From Alisma plantago-aquatica (taxonomy: Eukaryota; Streptophyta; Magnoliopsida; Alismatales; Alismataceae), in assembly GCA_963693085.1 (NCBI GenBank), contig OY856412.1:1409589194-1409653193 (forward strand): a stretch of 64,000 bases of DNA. The letters run 5' to 3'. The notes beneath the pieces are model-generated. The model was not told the origin of the DNA. It saw only the letters and a list, made by a program, of their open reading frames with translations, and did no database searches. Below are positions 10,401 through 21,827 of this stretch, one piece after another. The translations under genes and the position numbers were made by a program. The first letter of the stretch is position 1, and every line of letters starts with the position of its first letter.

Positions 10401-11399
10401 AATAGCTGAGGAATTTGATCAAGATATCTTCTCTAGCTTGAATCTTCCCTCATATGTTCCTCCTATTATTTGTTAAATTGGGGCTTGAAATATGAATTGG
10501 ATTCCTCTCTAGTAGTGAAATGTTTCTTTTGGGAAGACCCCCCTTGTTATAAGAAAATAGGATCCATATGATATAAAATAATTACCCATTTAATACACAA
10601 CATGTCATTTTAGACAATGTACATGTCAAATAGTTGTTGGGTACTTGAGAGATTAACCCAAGTCATGGATGATAAACAACATGCATATATTACACATTGT
10701 ATAAGTTATTGAAAGAGATAATGGTGATCAAACACTATCGTGATGTGTCTCCCAATGTCGATGTTGAAGTTATACACATTGTGGACTGCCACACAATATG
10801 TCTCTTAAAGTTCATGGTCTATTAACCCTGAATCTATATGGCATGTACTTGGTTGAAATCCATGCGTCTTGAGATGATTATCTAAATACATAGTTTTAAG
10901 GCATGTTCCGAATCCACATGTCAAAGTTTGGGATTGACTATTAGTGGCATGCTTCATCATAATCAAATATAGATCCCCATATTGTTGGAACATCATCAAA
11001 TAATGATCTCATGCATTAAAAAATTAGCAATTGAGGATAAACAAAACAAACCATAGTAGATCATAATGAGGAATAATGTGAAGCAGAAATCAAGATCTAG
11101 ATGACAATGAGCATTGTGCGTGACATATATTCAACTACATTACATAAATATGGCCTATAACAAGGGTCATCCCAAATTTGATAAAATGTAAAACACCTTA
11201 TACCTTAAATGTTTTTATTAAATTAAATTAAATTTACACACATATATCTTAGAGTTCATTATGCCAATAGATATAATTATTGTTGTTTTAAAGATAGGTA
11301 GAATCAACAAAATATTCTATACATATGTGGGAAAAAAAATAGAATCAAATGAACTACTATCAATAATATAAGTAATGGCACTAAGAATAAGAGTTTAAA
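7462..11399. other. No gene recognised; AT-rich old intergenic or TE-derived DNA
   Basis: Only short open frames occur (for example 7714-8001 minus, 9137-9328 plus, 10198-10422 minus), with no recognisable motif. Apart from the PBS-like site at 8177 and a small duplication of GGTTAGTACATTCTT at 7830 and 7862, I see no structure. Confidence 0.55.
8177..8188 (-). other. Orphan retrotransposon primer-binding-site-like sequence
   Basis: On the minus strand this reads TGGCATCAGAGC, one mismatch from the initiator-tRNA-Met-complementary PBS TGGTATCAGAGC used by the retrotransposons elsewhere in the window. The sequence just before it on that strand ends ATAACACA, compatible with an LTR end in CA. 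If real, an LTR lies to the right and the lost internal region to the left. I could not find the partner LTR. Confidence 0.35.
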
Positions 11400-11559
11400 A
11401 ACTAATATAAGAAGAATAACTATTTTCCACAATAATCATGTTCATTTTTGCATTTTTGGGTGTGTTTTTGTTCTTTCTCTTCTAATTTCTATAAAATTAG
11501 CACAATGGTCAAACTTGACATACACATAGAAGAACCCATTGGTTCCCATAAATAACGTT

Positions 11560-11806
11560 CTTATCCTAACTAAAATACTTACCTTTGTCAAACATTTCTT
11601 TAGTTTCTAGCTACAATTTGTTTGATTGCTTCCTAGGTTTGACTTCATCTACAAGATTGGTGAGCAGGGCTACAAACTCTTAGCTTCTGTATTCACCACC
11701 TCAATCTGATCAAAGTTATTTAATACTCTTATAAATTTGATATTGTACTTCACTCATGAATTCCTAAAACTTTGAAATGAATTCTGACTTGTAATTCATT
11801 AGATAC

Positions 11807-11841
<35 letters not shown>

Positions 11842-12596
11842 GAGGTAGTTACTAAATGTGTTGAAGTATTATTACCCACCTCTAGCATTTGTGCAAAAAT
11901 GTCAACATCCACTAGTATGTCTGATTGGTAATTAAATCACTTTCCCTTTCACAATTTCTAGTAACAAGTTCTTTTATCATCTTTCCTAACAAAAACATGC
12001 GTATGTATCAACTATTTCAAAATCAAACGATTCCAAATATCAATATTTATGGTGTCTAGAAATGTGCTTCTCATTTATGTTCCTAGATGAGAATGTCATA
12101 GATAAGTTTTCTTTAATCATCCAATTTAATCTTCATGGTATTTATGTAATTGATATTTGTCTCAAGATCTAACAAACAAAGACCATAAGACATAGGGGAA
12201 CTGCCATATCTTTATAAATAGAACATCTACCATTCTTGATATAAAATTTAAAACCATTCTTGTACCTATGTGAAATAAAAATGATGTGCCTATTTTGGTA
12301 AGTGCATAAAAGTAATTCTCAACTCTATTACAATCCAATTGGTCATAAATAAAGAATAGGTGCTTACCATAGTGGTAGAAACTCTTGCTCCATTTGCAAC
12401 ATGCCCCTTTATTCAAGGGTACACTTATTTTCAAATGTTGCATATTTGAACATATGTGAGATCTACATATGGTATCTAATACCCATGTTGATGAAGTAGA
12501 TAAATTTATCTTCATACCATATACACATGAAGTGGTGATATCTATCCCCTTCTTATTATTCTTCAATTCCTCTAGGTAGGTGATGTGGATATTATT
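11560..12596 (-). pseudogene. Ty1-copia polyprotein relic: protease, GAG-pre-integrase, integrase
   Basis: Reading leftward from 12596: YLEELKNNKKG, then INLSTSSTWVLDT followed by CRSHICSNMQ. This is the copia aspartic protease active-site region; the catalytic Asp-Thr is kept, but the usual Gly is Ile. About 450 bp further, in shifted frames, come NEKHISRHHKYWYLESFDFE (GAG-pre-integrase, HxxH-type zinc region) and DTYACFC. Then at about 11800-11640 come GYLMNYKSEF, SEVQYQIYKSIK and SD-stop-GGEY, the integrase core with its conserved SDRGGEY block, where Arg has become TGA. Several stops and frameshifts; no reverse transcriptase was recognised beyond it. It belongs with the gag relic at 14480-14931. 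Confidence 0.85.
11809..11839. repeat. (AT)n microsatellite
   Basis: About 15 perfect AT dinucleotides, lying inside the decayed copia integrase region. Confidence 0.97.
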
Positions 12597-12599
12597 GCA

Positions 12600-14290
12600 C
12601 TAAAAATTTACTAGGAATGGAATTCCTAGAGTGTACCCAAAACCAAAGTGCAATAATGCACCACCAAGCGAACCTGTCTTATCGCAGTATAGTTCAGGAT
12701 CAAATCCCAAGGGACAACAGTTTTAAGAACTATATAATCGAAGTAACTTAGGAAGAACTAGTATTTATCATAAAAGTTGAGATTGGTTTGATTAATCTAA
12801 GATGGAAAGAATGAAAAGAGCTAGATTAAGGTTCTAGTTATCAATGGATTGAATAACTAGGGTGGAACTGGGTTTCACCGCCACTACTTGAATCTGGTCA
12901 ATCATTCAAATCCAAACATGTGTGAAGATATATTTGGATTTATGCAAGTTTCCCCTTTCAGAGTTAGAAACTCGTATGAGTAGATATCTTAGTAAACTCG
13001 ATATCTCATTACTTATAGATCCTATATCTACTATTCCGGAGACTTTCCGTCAGAAATTCTCATTAGGGTTTCATCCAAAGCTAATCAGTATTCAAAGCTT
13101 AAACATTGAAGTCTCACAGAATAAGATTATAGTCAATCACATAAGGAGGGTGATCAACCCACAAAACATGCGATAAACAATTAACTATGAATTAAATGAG
13201 TTCATACAAGAGTTGGAATATGAATGCAGTTGCAAGAAATGGGTAGTAGGGCTATTCCCCACATCCTAGTGAAATGACTACTCCCTCGATATGGCGAGAT
13301 TAATATCACTAGAAGAGGAAGAGGACACCATCACGGTCATGATGGAAGAAGCAGAAGCAGAAGCAGGTGGATGAACATTGACTCAAAGGAGAGATCGATC
13401 CATTGCCCAGAGAGGGAGATCGGTGGCCTAGAGTTGTTGATGAAAGAGATCTATCAATTAATGTTAGAGGTTGATAGATGTCGCTAGCTAGTCGATAGAA
13501 CTGACTTGGTAGATAGGTCTTATCCATGCTCTGATCTTGGCGGCAACCTTTTGGCATTTTTGTCTCTAGAATTTTGAGAGATGATTTGAACTGTTGCGTT
13601 GTGGGGCTATTTATAGGGACATGTCTATTGACCTATTTCATCGACGTTGATCATTTTCTATCGATTGATGGGCCTGTTAATTTTGACTTTTGGACTTCTG
13701 GTCATCGTTCTTGGAGTTCAACATGTTATTGACCTTGAGGGTCGACATGTTTGTCGAGCAATTGTTATCATCAACAAGTGTGTCGACAATAGTAGATCAA
13801 TGGCTTGATTTTCTTTTCGGCTATAGCTCGATGATGCTATTGAGGGAGAGAGATCAATGAATCCATCGACTTTGTTCCTCGATGTGTCTTAGTGTCGAGC
13901 TTCTAGATGTCAAGCATCTGCATTTCGATAGGTCTTCATTCTGGAAGGTTGACAAGGTTGTCGAGCTCCATAATGTCTTGATTGCTTGATGATTTTGATG
14001 TTTATTAGCCGGTTGATCAATAGGTCAATATTATCCTCAAACACAAAAATTGTGTATCGATCTTCCTTCTGGAAATGCTAAATCTTTTTACCATCAAAAT
14101 CCTACAAAGTGTTTGCAGAGTGATCAAATTTAAAACCTGCAAAGGGACTTAAGAAAAGTACCAAAATCCTAAAAATTAGCATAAAAACCTAACTTGATAA
14201 AAAAAAGCTATTGTTGGTGAAAAACTAGTCTATATGAATGCTAATTAGAATAAGAATGTAACTAAAACTAGGATGAATACGAATTCAACT
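12600..14290. other. Unclassified non-coding insertion splitting the copia relic
   Basis: This ~1.7 kb lies between the copia gag and protease remnants, where only a zinc-knuckle linker should be. It contains GGATCAAATCCCAAGGGACA near 12690 and GGGCTATTCCCCACATCCTA near 13245, which resemble non-coding parts of plant LTR elements known to me, though I cannot assign a family. The stretch 13620-14060 is rich in TCGA-containing words (ATCGAC, GTCGAG, GTCGACA). Open frames here are short (13309-13557 minus, 12922-13176 plus) and show no domain. No TSD or terminal repeats were found. Confidence 0.45.
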
Positions 14291-14479
14291 GTAGGAGGAG
14301 ACTTTCTCTTCTAATGTCCAGTGTGGTGACATTGGAGAAAATTTACTTCTTAACCCACTCCTCCTTTTGTCTTAAGTGCAGAAGACTTAGTCTGTTAGCC
14401 AGACTTAAAAGCTTTCTTAGAGTTGGTATTAATACTAGACTTACCTTTTCCTTAGTTGATCATCAACATAGAGTTGGTG

Positions 14480-14931
14480 TTGTATTCCATTTTCCCCTTA
14501 GTTGTTCTTAGCACACACAATTAACTTGATTAAATGGGGTCCAACTAAATCACCTTATACAATTTTGCATTTAAATAATTCCTTAGAGACATCATACCTC
14601 ATTTTCCTTTCTTGTTATTGGTACATGTTCCGAGATGTGTTTTCATCTCAACAACTCTCACATTCTCATGCTTATTTACAAGATCATGATTCATGGAGAA
14701 TGGAATATGACATTTAATGTCAATAGTTTGATTAAAATGCTTTTGATAAGCCACCCTTTCTGCCCTAGGCACATTCAGAGTTGGTTCATTTGGTATTTGT
14801 GTATCCAAGAAACAAATATTATGCTCATGTTTGAGAACAATTGTCAAAGTCTTCAACCATGCATGCAAGTTAAGATTATGCTCATGTTTGAGAACAATTG
14901 TCAAAGTCTTCAACCATTCATGCAAGTTTTT
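14480..14931 (-). pseudogene. Ty1-copia gag relic
   Basis: The minus frame reads WLKTLTIVLKHEHN (twice, see duplication), FLDTQIPNEPTLNVPRAERV, AYQKHFNQTIDIKCHIPFSM, then HENVRVVEMKTHL. This follows the plant copia Gag pattern 'W...L.IVLKHE....LD.PIP.EP...AP...R.AY.KH.....DV.C.ML..M...L...HE...A..M...L'. A frame-shifted continuation gives RYDVSKELFKCKIV and GDLVGPHLIKLI, matching the next Gag block. It is on the same strand as the protease/integrase relic at 11560-12596, so both probably come from one element later split by the 12600-14290 sequence. Confidence 0.8.
14819..14931. repeat. In-frame ~57-bp tandem duplication in copia gag
   Basis: Two adjacent copies of a ~57-bp block beginning near TTATGCTCATGTTTGAGAAC, differing at a few bases (CATGCATGCAAG against CATTCATGCAAG). 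The length is a multiple of three, so the minus-strand Gag frame is kept and WLKTLTIVLKHEHN appears twice. Confidence 0.9.
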
Positions 14932-15568
14932 TCATCACATTTTTATTTCTCAAGGACTGGTTGCAGTGAAGAGTTGTTGTTGTTGGTTAGCATTTGGTAT
15001 ATGGGTATTAGCATGAGCTCATATTTGATTGGAAAAACTTTTACGATATTAATTATATACTTAATGAATGTTTCTACCAATGGATATCATCATAATTATT
15101 CAAATGATAGTATCGTAGAATGTTCTAGTGAGAAATCATTTGTATTAGACCTAATAATGAGTCATATTTGGAAAATCACCCACAACTTGATTATTTAGGT
15201 ATGCAATTCTTGCCAATTGCATCTAACATAGTTGTTTATAGATGGATATGTAACCTTCTGTAATAATGATCGCCTAGTTAAGATCGCCTAGTTAAGTTAG
15301 ACTCACATGGAAACATAATAGAATATGCACCCTACTTTGGCAGACCCACATATCCATTCTCACACTTTTCAGAGCCCACACTTTTTTTATCAAGGTATTA
15401 AAGTGTGATGTAAAACATAAAGCATCTAAGACTCAATATTTTATTTGAGGGGTTATATGTACATGTACATTGCAAACACCACATACTTATAAGATGTATG
15501 CCATACACATTATATAAAAAACCAACAAACTCCATCATCAACCATACATCAGTGGTTATGGAAATACT
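14932..15568. other. No gene recognised
   Basis: AT-rich sequence between the copia gag relic and the start of LTR element A. The plus-strand frame running through 14635-15198 is an antisense shadow of gag that extends into non-coding DNA. A short duplication (AGATCGCCTAGTTAAG) occurs at about 15270-15297. Confidence 0.5.
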
Positions 15569-15774
15569 TGTAATAGACCTAAAATTTCATCCTAGAAATA
15601 AATCTTACAAAAAATATTGAGTCTTAAATTTCCTTTATATTTAATAAGGTGAAACTATAAGTTGAATTAATTAGGATCTCATATATTCAATCATCTAAGT
15701 TGAAGACCATGTATAATTTTTATGCATGATATTATTTAATATGCTTCCAAGATATTAGTAAAACGTCCAATGTG
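15569..15774 (+). repeat. Element A 5' LTR, first part (interrupted by LINE)
   Basis: Starts TGTAATAGACC. From about 15585 it aligns by eye with the 3' LTR starting near 50579 (shared TAGAAATAAATC, TTTAATAAGGTG, TTCAAGATA-like words). The homology breaks at the LINE insertion and resumes at 37411. Confidence 0.75.
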
Positions 15775-15789
15775 AATTGAACAACAACA

Positions 15790-16375
15790 AATGGGAAGTT
15801 AAAGTCAAGTATGAAGATCTACCTGACTAGTGTGAGAGATGCAAAGTGTTTGTCCACAGTAAAGGCAGCTTCGTGGGTGAGAGAAGGACCTTGGTTCTGT
15901 CTTCTCCATCGATTGTCATTGTGAACAACCATCAAACACGAAGGGTGCAACCGAGGACCAAATCCCACCCTCCACCGAAGACAAGGACAAATGCTTAGAC
16001 CTCCAAGGTTGTTATTGAAAACCAAGGGTGCTCTGAGACCATTGTCTTAGAAGATGGTGAGGTCGAAATCCCCAATCATGACTCTGAGCAACCTGTCTCT
16101 GCTACAGTGGAGGTTGGTGAGTTCACTAAATTCAAGAACAACAAAAAAGGAAAAAGGACACAGGAAGTGGAGGCAAATGACAAGGAAGCACCAGAAGAAG
16201 GTAATCTGACAGTGAACCAATTTGATGTCCTGAATGCCATGGGAGAAGAGTTTTCACAAGAGTTGAACAGTGAAAGAAGGAGCAGGAGCCCAAAGAAAAC
16301 TAGAAGCTTGATTGCTGGAAGAGGGAAGGGGAAGACCAAACCTGGTAGAGGGGGAGGCCATAAGAAATATGTATA
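15790..16375 (+). pseudogene. LINE ORF1 C-terminal part (zinc knuckle and basic tail)
   Basis: The frame opens with EVKVKYEDLPD, a stop, then CERCKVFVHSKGSF. This is the degenerate CCHC knuckle that follows DUF4283 in plant LINE ORF1; the usual Gly and last Cys are replaced. After further stops a clean stretch from about 16020 gives ETIVLEDGEVEIP and, from 16107, VGEFTKFKNNKKGKR, an acidic/basic low-complexity region, then RSRSPKKTRSLIAGRGKGK and a terminal TKPGRGGGHKKYV. The stop is at 16374. ORF2 starts two bases later (ATG at 16377), typical close spacing for plant LINEs. The protein would be the RNA-binding chaperone of the LINE; this copy cannot make a full one. Confidence 0.8.
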
Positions 16376-16376
16376 G

Positions 16377-17398
16377 ATGTCCATTTTCACTTGGAATGTG
16401 CGAGGGGCATCTATGCCTAAGACATAGAGGAAGTTCAAAAGCATAATAAATGAGATGATGGCAGAGTTGATGTTTTTCTTTGAGACTCACATTAAAAGGT
16501 GCATGAGGGAGAGGATTGACACTCTTTTTCCTCTTGGTTGGAGTTTCTTGTCAAACCACGATCATGTTGAGGGCAGAAGAATCATGGTTGGTTGGAAAAC
16601 GGATAGATGGTAGGTGGAGCTCATCAGTGTGACTGGTCAAATGGATACTAAGAGTTACTTTAACCATGGAGGTTTCTCTGTTGTGGTATCAATTATCTAT
16701 GGTGAGAATCTAGAGTGTGATAGGGAACGACTATGTGATGCTATGTTGTAGATGGCATGGAGTGAGGTACCTTGGCTGGTTCTTGGTGATTTCTACAACA
16801 CAACGAGAATCCTGGAGAAGCATGGAGGAAATAGGGTTCCGGAAAGAGTGATGGGAAATTTCATCGTAGCTATTGAACAAGCATGTCTCATCAAACTGAA
16901 TAACATTGGCATAAAACTTTATTGGAGCAATAACCAAAGTCCAAGAGGGAGAATTGCTAGTATGCTGGACATATGTATGGTGAATGAGGCATGGATGGAC
17001 ATGTTCCCCCATGTTGTCACTGAGATGGGGAGTCACTATTTTAGTGATGACTCGTGGATGAGTGTGAATCTCATTAAACAAGTAAATATCAACAAACTAT
17101 TTAGTCTTATGAATCTATGGTGTGAGTGGTATGGATTCAATGATGTGGTAATAAATAGCTGGAATGAGCCAGTCCTTAGCAACCCGTTGTATGTAGTGTT
17201 AAGGAAACCACATAGAACAAAAATGAAGATGAAGAAGTGGGCTAAAGATAAAGGCAATCTCACTAATTTGCTACTAAAGGTCAAGAAGGATTTCAATGAT
17301 GTCACTTCAACTTTTAGGCACAACCCGATGGATGAACAAGCTATACTAAAAGAGAAAACTACTAGTAAAAGATTGAAGAGAGTTGGATAAAGCTCAGG
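16377..17398 (+). pseudogene. LINE ORF2, AP-endonuclease domain and linker
   Basis: MSIFTWNVRGASMPKT starts the APE domain (TWNVRG, with the N of the catalytic core). Next come FFETHIKRCM (the E-T-H block), LSNHDHVEGRRIMVGWK, FSVVVSIIYGE, WLVLGDFYNTTRILEKHGG (the LGDFN motif, with N replaced by Y), LYWSNNQSPRGRIASMLDIC (S/TW.N..., D of RLDR) and VTEMGSHYFSDDSWM, where the usual SDH motif is SDD. Three stops interrupt it before 16752 (KT-stop-RKF, RW-stop-VEL, ML-stop-MAW). All are TAG where Gln is plausible. From 17200 a lysine-rich linker leads toward the reverse transcriptase until element B interrupts at 17398. Confidence 0.9.
17394..17398. repeat. Target-site duplication of element B, left copy
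   Basis: TCAGG immediately before the TGTGACAC end of element B. The identical copy is at 35037-35041. Confidence 0.93.
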
Positions 17399-18555
17399 TG
17401 TGACACACTGATCACAAAAACATGATTTACTTAAGCAGAAGCATTCGTTAGTAGTGGATTACTGAAAATCACTAAAAATTAAAACCTTTTTCAAAGAGAT
17501 CCACAAAGGACAACTCTTTCGAAAAGAACCAAAGTAATTTGATTTCATTATTCTATTTCACTAGTACATATCGTGTATCATCTCATTTCAAGGATTACAA
17601 CATCGACTTTTCTATACAACTGTATACAGACAACACAAGAATATTAAGGCATCAAGCCAAAATCTCAGATTGATTCATTAAAACCAACTACGGACTCTGA
17701 GGACCTAAGAGTACAGAGACGAAACATAGGACTCTATTCACACATATACAAAACTTGATAGCCATTGTCTCCACCTGAGAATTCACTACTATTCCTGGTG
17801 TTGTTGTTGTTCTTCTCTGACTATAGGGTTCCTGTCTCCTTGTCCGTGTCAACCTAAAAAAATGTGGATCCCACGGGGGTGACACAATTGTAAATTGCCC
17901 CAGCGAGAGATATAACTCTCCGCCAAGAACATTATTATTACAGTTATTGGATTAACACTGAGTAGAGGAAATTTATATTTAACAGCAGCTAGTGCAATCT
18001 CTAACCAATTAGAGCAATATTCATATTCAAAGCATTTAAACTATAACATGATAAAGCAGTCTGTCATTTATACTATAAGAAGTTTAAAACACATGTATAA
18101 CATTGATCCTTCTATGATCTACTAAACTCAACCCTTAGTTTATCATAGAACACTTGTTACCACTTGTTAGGTAACTAATACCTTCAAGTCATCTGACCAA
18201 GGAAATTATGACTCTTACTACACAAGAATTCCACATAGTTCACAAAGCTCATATCACCTCTTATTACCCCTTAAGAGGCTACAAGGCATATTATGGCTTA
18301 TGAAGCCCATAAATAATTTCAATAATTAAAACATTATATGGCATACAGGTCTCATTAATTTCAGGTTACCTCTCACTAAGCAACAAAGCATATGAAGGCT
18401 TCTAAGGCCTATAAAATATTTTCAATAAACAGAGCATCATACCTCATACCTAGATATGCTCATCATCTCAACATACCTGCATGATTAGAACTCATGATAA
18501 AAATTATATCCATTATATATCAGTGCCATGCAATACAAGGGTTTTCTTACTACAT

Positions 18556-18960
18556 TCATAACTCATCATTCTATATTTGGGCTTCACATAGGATCACTAT
18601 GTGTTAGGATTTCACATAGCATCACCCTGCATTAGGGTTTCACATAGCATCACCCTGTATTTAGGGTTTCGCATAGCATTACCCTGCATTAGGGTTTCAC
18701 ATAGTATCACCCTATATTTAGGGTTTCACATAGTGTTACCCTGCATTAGGGTTTCACATAGCATCACCCTGTATTACAGTTTCACATAGCATCACCCTAT
18801 GTTAGGGTTTCACATAGCATTACCCTGAATTAGGGTTTCTCATGTCATTATCCTATATTAGGATCACATCATTCCCCTAGATTAGGGTTTCACTCAATAT
18901 TGCCCTAAATTAGGGTTTAAGTTCATCAGTTAACTCAATTAGGGTTTTATGATCTCTTTA
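18556..18960. repeat. ~29-31-bp telomere-like tandem repeats in the left LTR
   Basis: Units of the form ATTAGGGTTTCACATAGCAT followed by CACCCTGT, repeated about a dozen times with decay. The core TTAGGGTTT is a plant-telomere-like or telo-box word (AAACCCTAA on the element's sense strand). Confidence 0.88.
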
Positions 18961-19289
18961 TCAAGGATCATACCCTAATTATATATCCCATTCATTTTGA
19001 ATGTGTTGGGCTTGATTGCTACATGATTATTATACATGTATGAATTTCTATTTCTCATCCTCTCTCAAATGTTCTCTACTCCAATCTTAATCAAATTGAG
19101 GCTATTCTTTATTCAAATATATGTAATTAGGGTTATCATAATGTATTAGACTATTGCATTAATATGCATTAAAGGTTAACCTAACTAAGGGTACCATTCA
19201 CTCTAGTACCTTAAAGGTACAACCATTGTAATCATCATTAATTTTCATCATAAATAATCAAGTATTGATTGACCTTCAATCACCTTAGA

Positions 19290-20440
19290 CATCCAAACAG
19301 TTTTGATTAATTAATTCCCAAATAGTCTTGGTCACTTAGACCCCAAACGATCTTGACTATTTAGACTCCAAACAATCTTACTAAAATAACCTCCAAATGG
19401 TCTAACACCATTTAGACCTCCCAACGGTCTTGATTACATTGGCCATCCAATCGGTTTGAAACTGTTTAGCCAAATCAAGTTGAAACCGATTGGACATATA
19501 AAACTGTTTAGACAAAACATTTTGAAACTGAATGAACTTAGGTCTCCAAACGGTCTTGAGACCATTTGATCCCAAACAGTCTTGAGACCCTTTGGACTCA
19601 AACGGTCTTAAGACTGTTTGGTCCAAACTCTCTCAAAACCGAATGGACCAAAAAGATATCCATCAACTAAATCGATTTTAGGGTTTCACCTATTGAATCC
19701 ACCTATCAATTGAAACATTGAATTAACCTCAATTGAACCATTAAATCACCCTTCAATTGAACCATCAATTAGGGTTTTAAATTTAAGAAACCATCAATTA
19801 GGGTTTTAACCTAATTGAGTTAGGGTTTGAAATTGAGATACCTTCAATTGTTAACAATGTAGGACCAATTATGTTGAAATCATTGAATCACCACTTAGCC
19901 ATATCATGACCTGACCTCAAACGGTCTTGAGGTTGTTTGGTTAACCTCCAAATGGTCTTGAGACCGTTTGACTAGTCACATCATTGAAATTTGTGAAATT
20001 CAATTAGGGTTTGCATCATAGAATCTACCATCAATTGAGCTATTGATTGTATTTCAATTTGATATCACTGGATCTTCAACCATCTAATCATACTTTATCA
20101 TAGACTTCCAAACGGTCTTGTTTGACCTCCAAATGGTCTTGAGACTATTTGGGTGACCTCAAAATGGTCTTGAGACCATTTGTGTTAGTCAACCCAAAAA
20201 TTAAATCAATCAATTGAGAATTTCAGCACTCAACCCGATTAGGGTTTGATACTTGATGGACCTTTAACTGATGAACCCTTTGAAACCAATCAATTGGATT
20301 TAATGGATCATAAACCATCAACATCAGCATATGAACTCCAAACGGTCAACTGTGGTCAACTATTCCAAATGGTTTTGAAACCATTTGGCTAACTTTATTG
20401 AAACCGATTGGACTCAAATTTTGAAACCGTTTATAATAGA
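19290..20440. repeat. Cluster of CAAACGGTCTTGAGACCGTTTG-type palindromes, left LTR
   Basis: Dozens of half-sites (CAAACGGTCTTGA or its reverse complement TCAAGACCGTTTG) and several whole ~22-bp inverted repeats. Many carry CG-to-CA or CG-to-TG changes (AAATGGTC, GACCATTT). A second sub-motif is AAACCGATTGG / CCAATCGGTTT. Confidence 0.88.
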
Positions 20441-21827
20441 TATTTGTGGAGGTGTGTGCTTATGATGATGTCATCATCATTAAGCTATAAACACACGAAG
20501 ATTTCTGTGATTTTCATGGTGATTGCATCAATCAATCAAATAAAATTTTGAGAATTAAGAAAGGATCAACAATTGATAGAGGTATGAAATCAATAATAAC
20601 ATTCAAGGGTTCAAGTTATATAACCCTCCTTCAATTGAGTTTCAAAGCTTCAACATCCACGTATTTAATGGTGAAAGAAACACCTTCCACTATCCCAAGC
20701 TCGTCCTTCAGCTTTGAGTGAAAAGGAATGGCTAGAATTGAAGATGGAATGGAGATAAGAAGAAATCATACATTGATTTTTAATTTCCACCATGGAATCA
20801 AGGTGAAAAGAGGTCATGGAGCTTACCAATAGGTTGGGGGTCGTCCTCCCGATCCTCCAAAGCTCCCTTGGTCGTTTTTCAAGAAAAGATTGGAAGTGGT
20901 TTCGAAAAAGCCTCTCCATTGTGTTGTAAAAGGTGTTTTTATAAGAAATTCAATGAGAGAGAAAATATTTTATAAAATCCTTTTAATTATAAAATTGGTG
21001 CCACCTCTCCCCCATGAATTCCTTGAATGCAAATAAATCTTCCCCTCCTTAGAATTCCGCTTCATTATCCATGAATTAAGGAAAAGCAAATCAACCACCT
21101 TAAATCATATAATACTAATATCCCATTTTTAATGGATATTACTTTTGATTTAACTAATGTGAGTGGGTTCTCCACTCACTTAGATATTTTCGTGCCTTTG
21201 CAAGGAACATGCTCGTCCAACCTTATCTAATTTCAACCATTACCATTTTGGTTGAAGGGCACTTCGATTAACATATTTATTTTTGCATTAATTTGAAGTA
21301 AATTTCCAGTTATGTTTAAATATTGATTATTTTAATATCAAGATTCTCTTTCTTCCAAAATGATTCAAATGAGGAGCCCCTCTCAAATTATTTTCTCTAC
21401 ATGATTCCAATATTCATGAGGGACCCTCTTGAAATAGTATTTTGTATAATGAACCCTAAATTTTGGGTAAATTGCACATTACACCAAAAGTAGGTTTTAA
21501 TGCACAAACATTGCTCAACAAGCTCTTTCTTGTTATTCAAGCCCCTACAAGCCATACCTCTACATCATTCTCATTCCTATGATGATTCAATACTAGAGGA
21601 ACATTGCATCATGTAACATTTGCAATTTAATCCCTCAACTTGGGTAATTTGCACTTTAGCTCAAAACAAGTAAAACATTATTTCAACATTATTCAAAAAG
21701 GACTAAAATTGAAATATAAGTTCCTCTTGAGCCTTAATTACAATTAAAGAGATAAGAGAAATCATATAATCAACTTTATTAAGCAAAACATCTGGGTTTA
21801 AGCATAACCCATGTCAGGGATGTTACA

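Larger units (their letters stand above)
17399..21827 (-). repeat. Element B left LTR (3' LTR in element sense)
   Basis: Begins TGTGACACAC and ends GGGATGTTACA on plus. It contains the telomere-like array (about 18556-18960) and the palindrome cluster (about 19290-20440). It is nearly the same length as the right LTR (4429 against 4432 bp) and collinear with it throughout, with scattered substitutions. Confidence 0.93.

Noticed and set aside
16752..17390. Treating the 212-codon frame as a separate intact host gene
   Set aside because: It is the in-frame continuation of the LINE endonuclease after a TAG stop, with LGDF and SDD motifs at the expected places.
18601..18789. 62-codon frame of a repeated HIASPCIRVSHSITLYLGF type
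   Set aside because: Translation of the telomere-like tandem array; not preserved in the other LTR copies.
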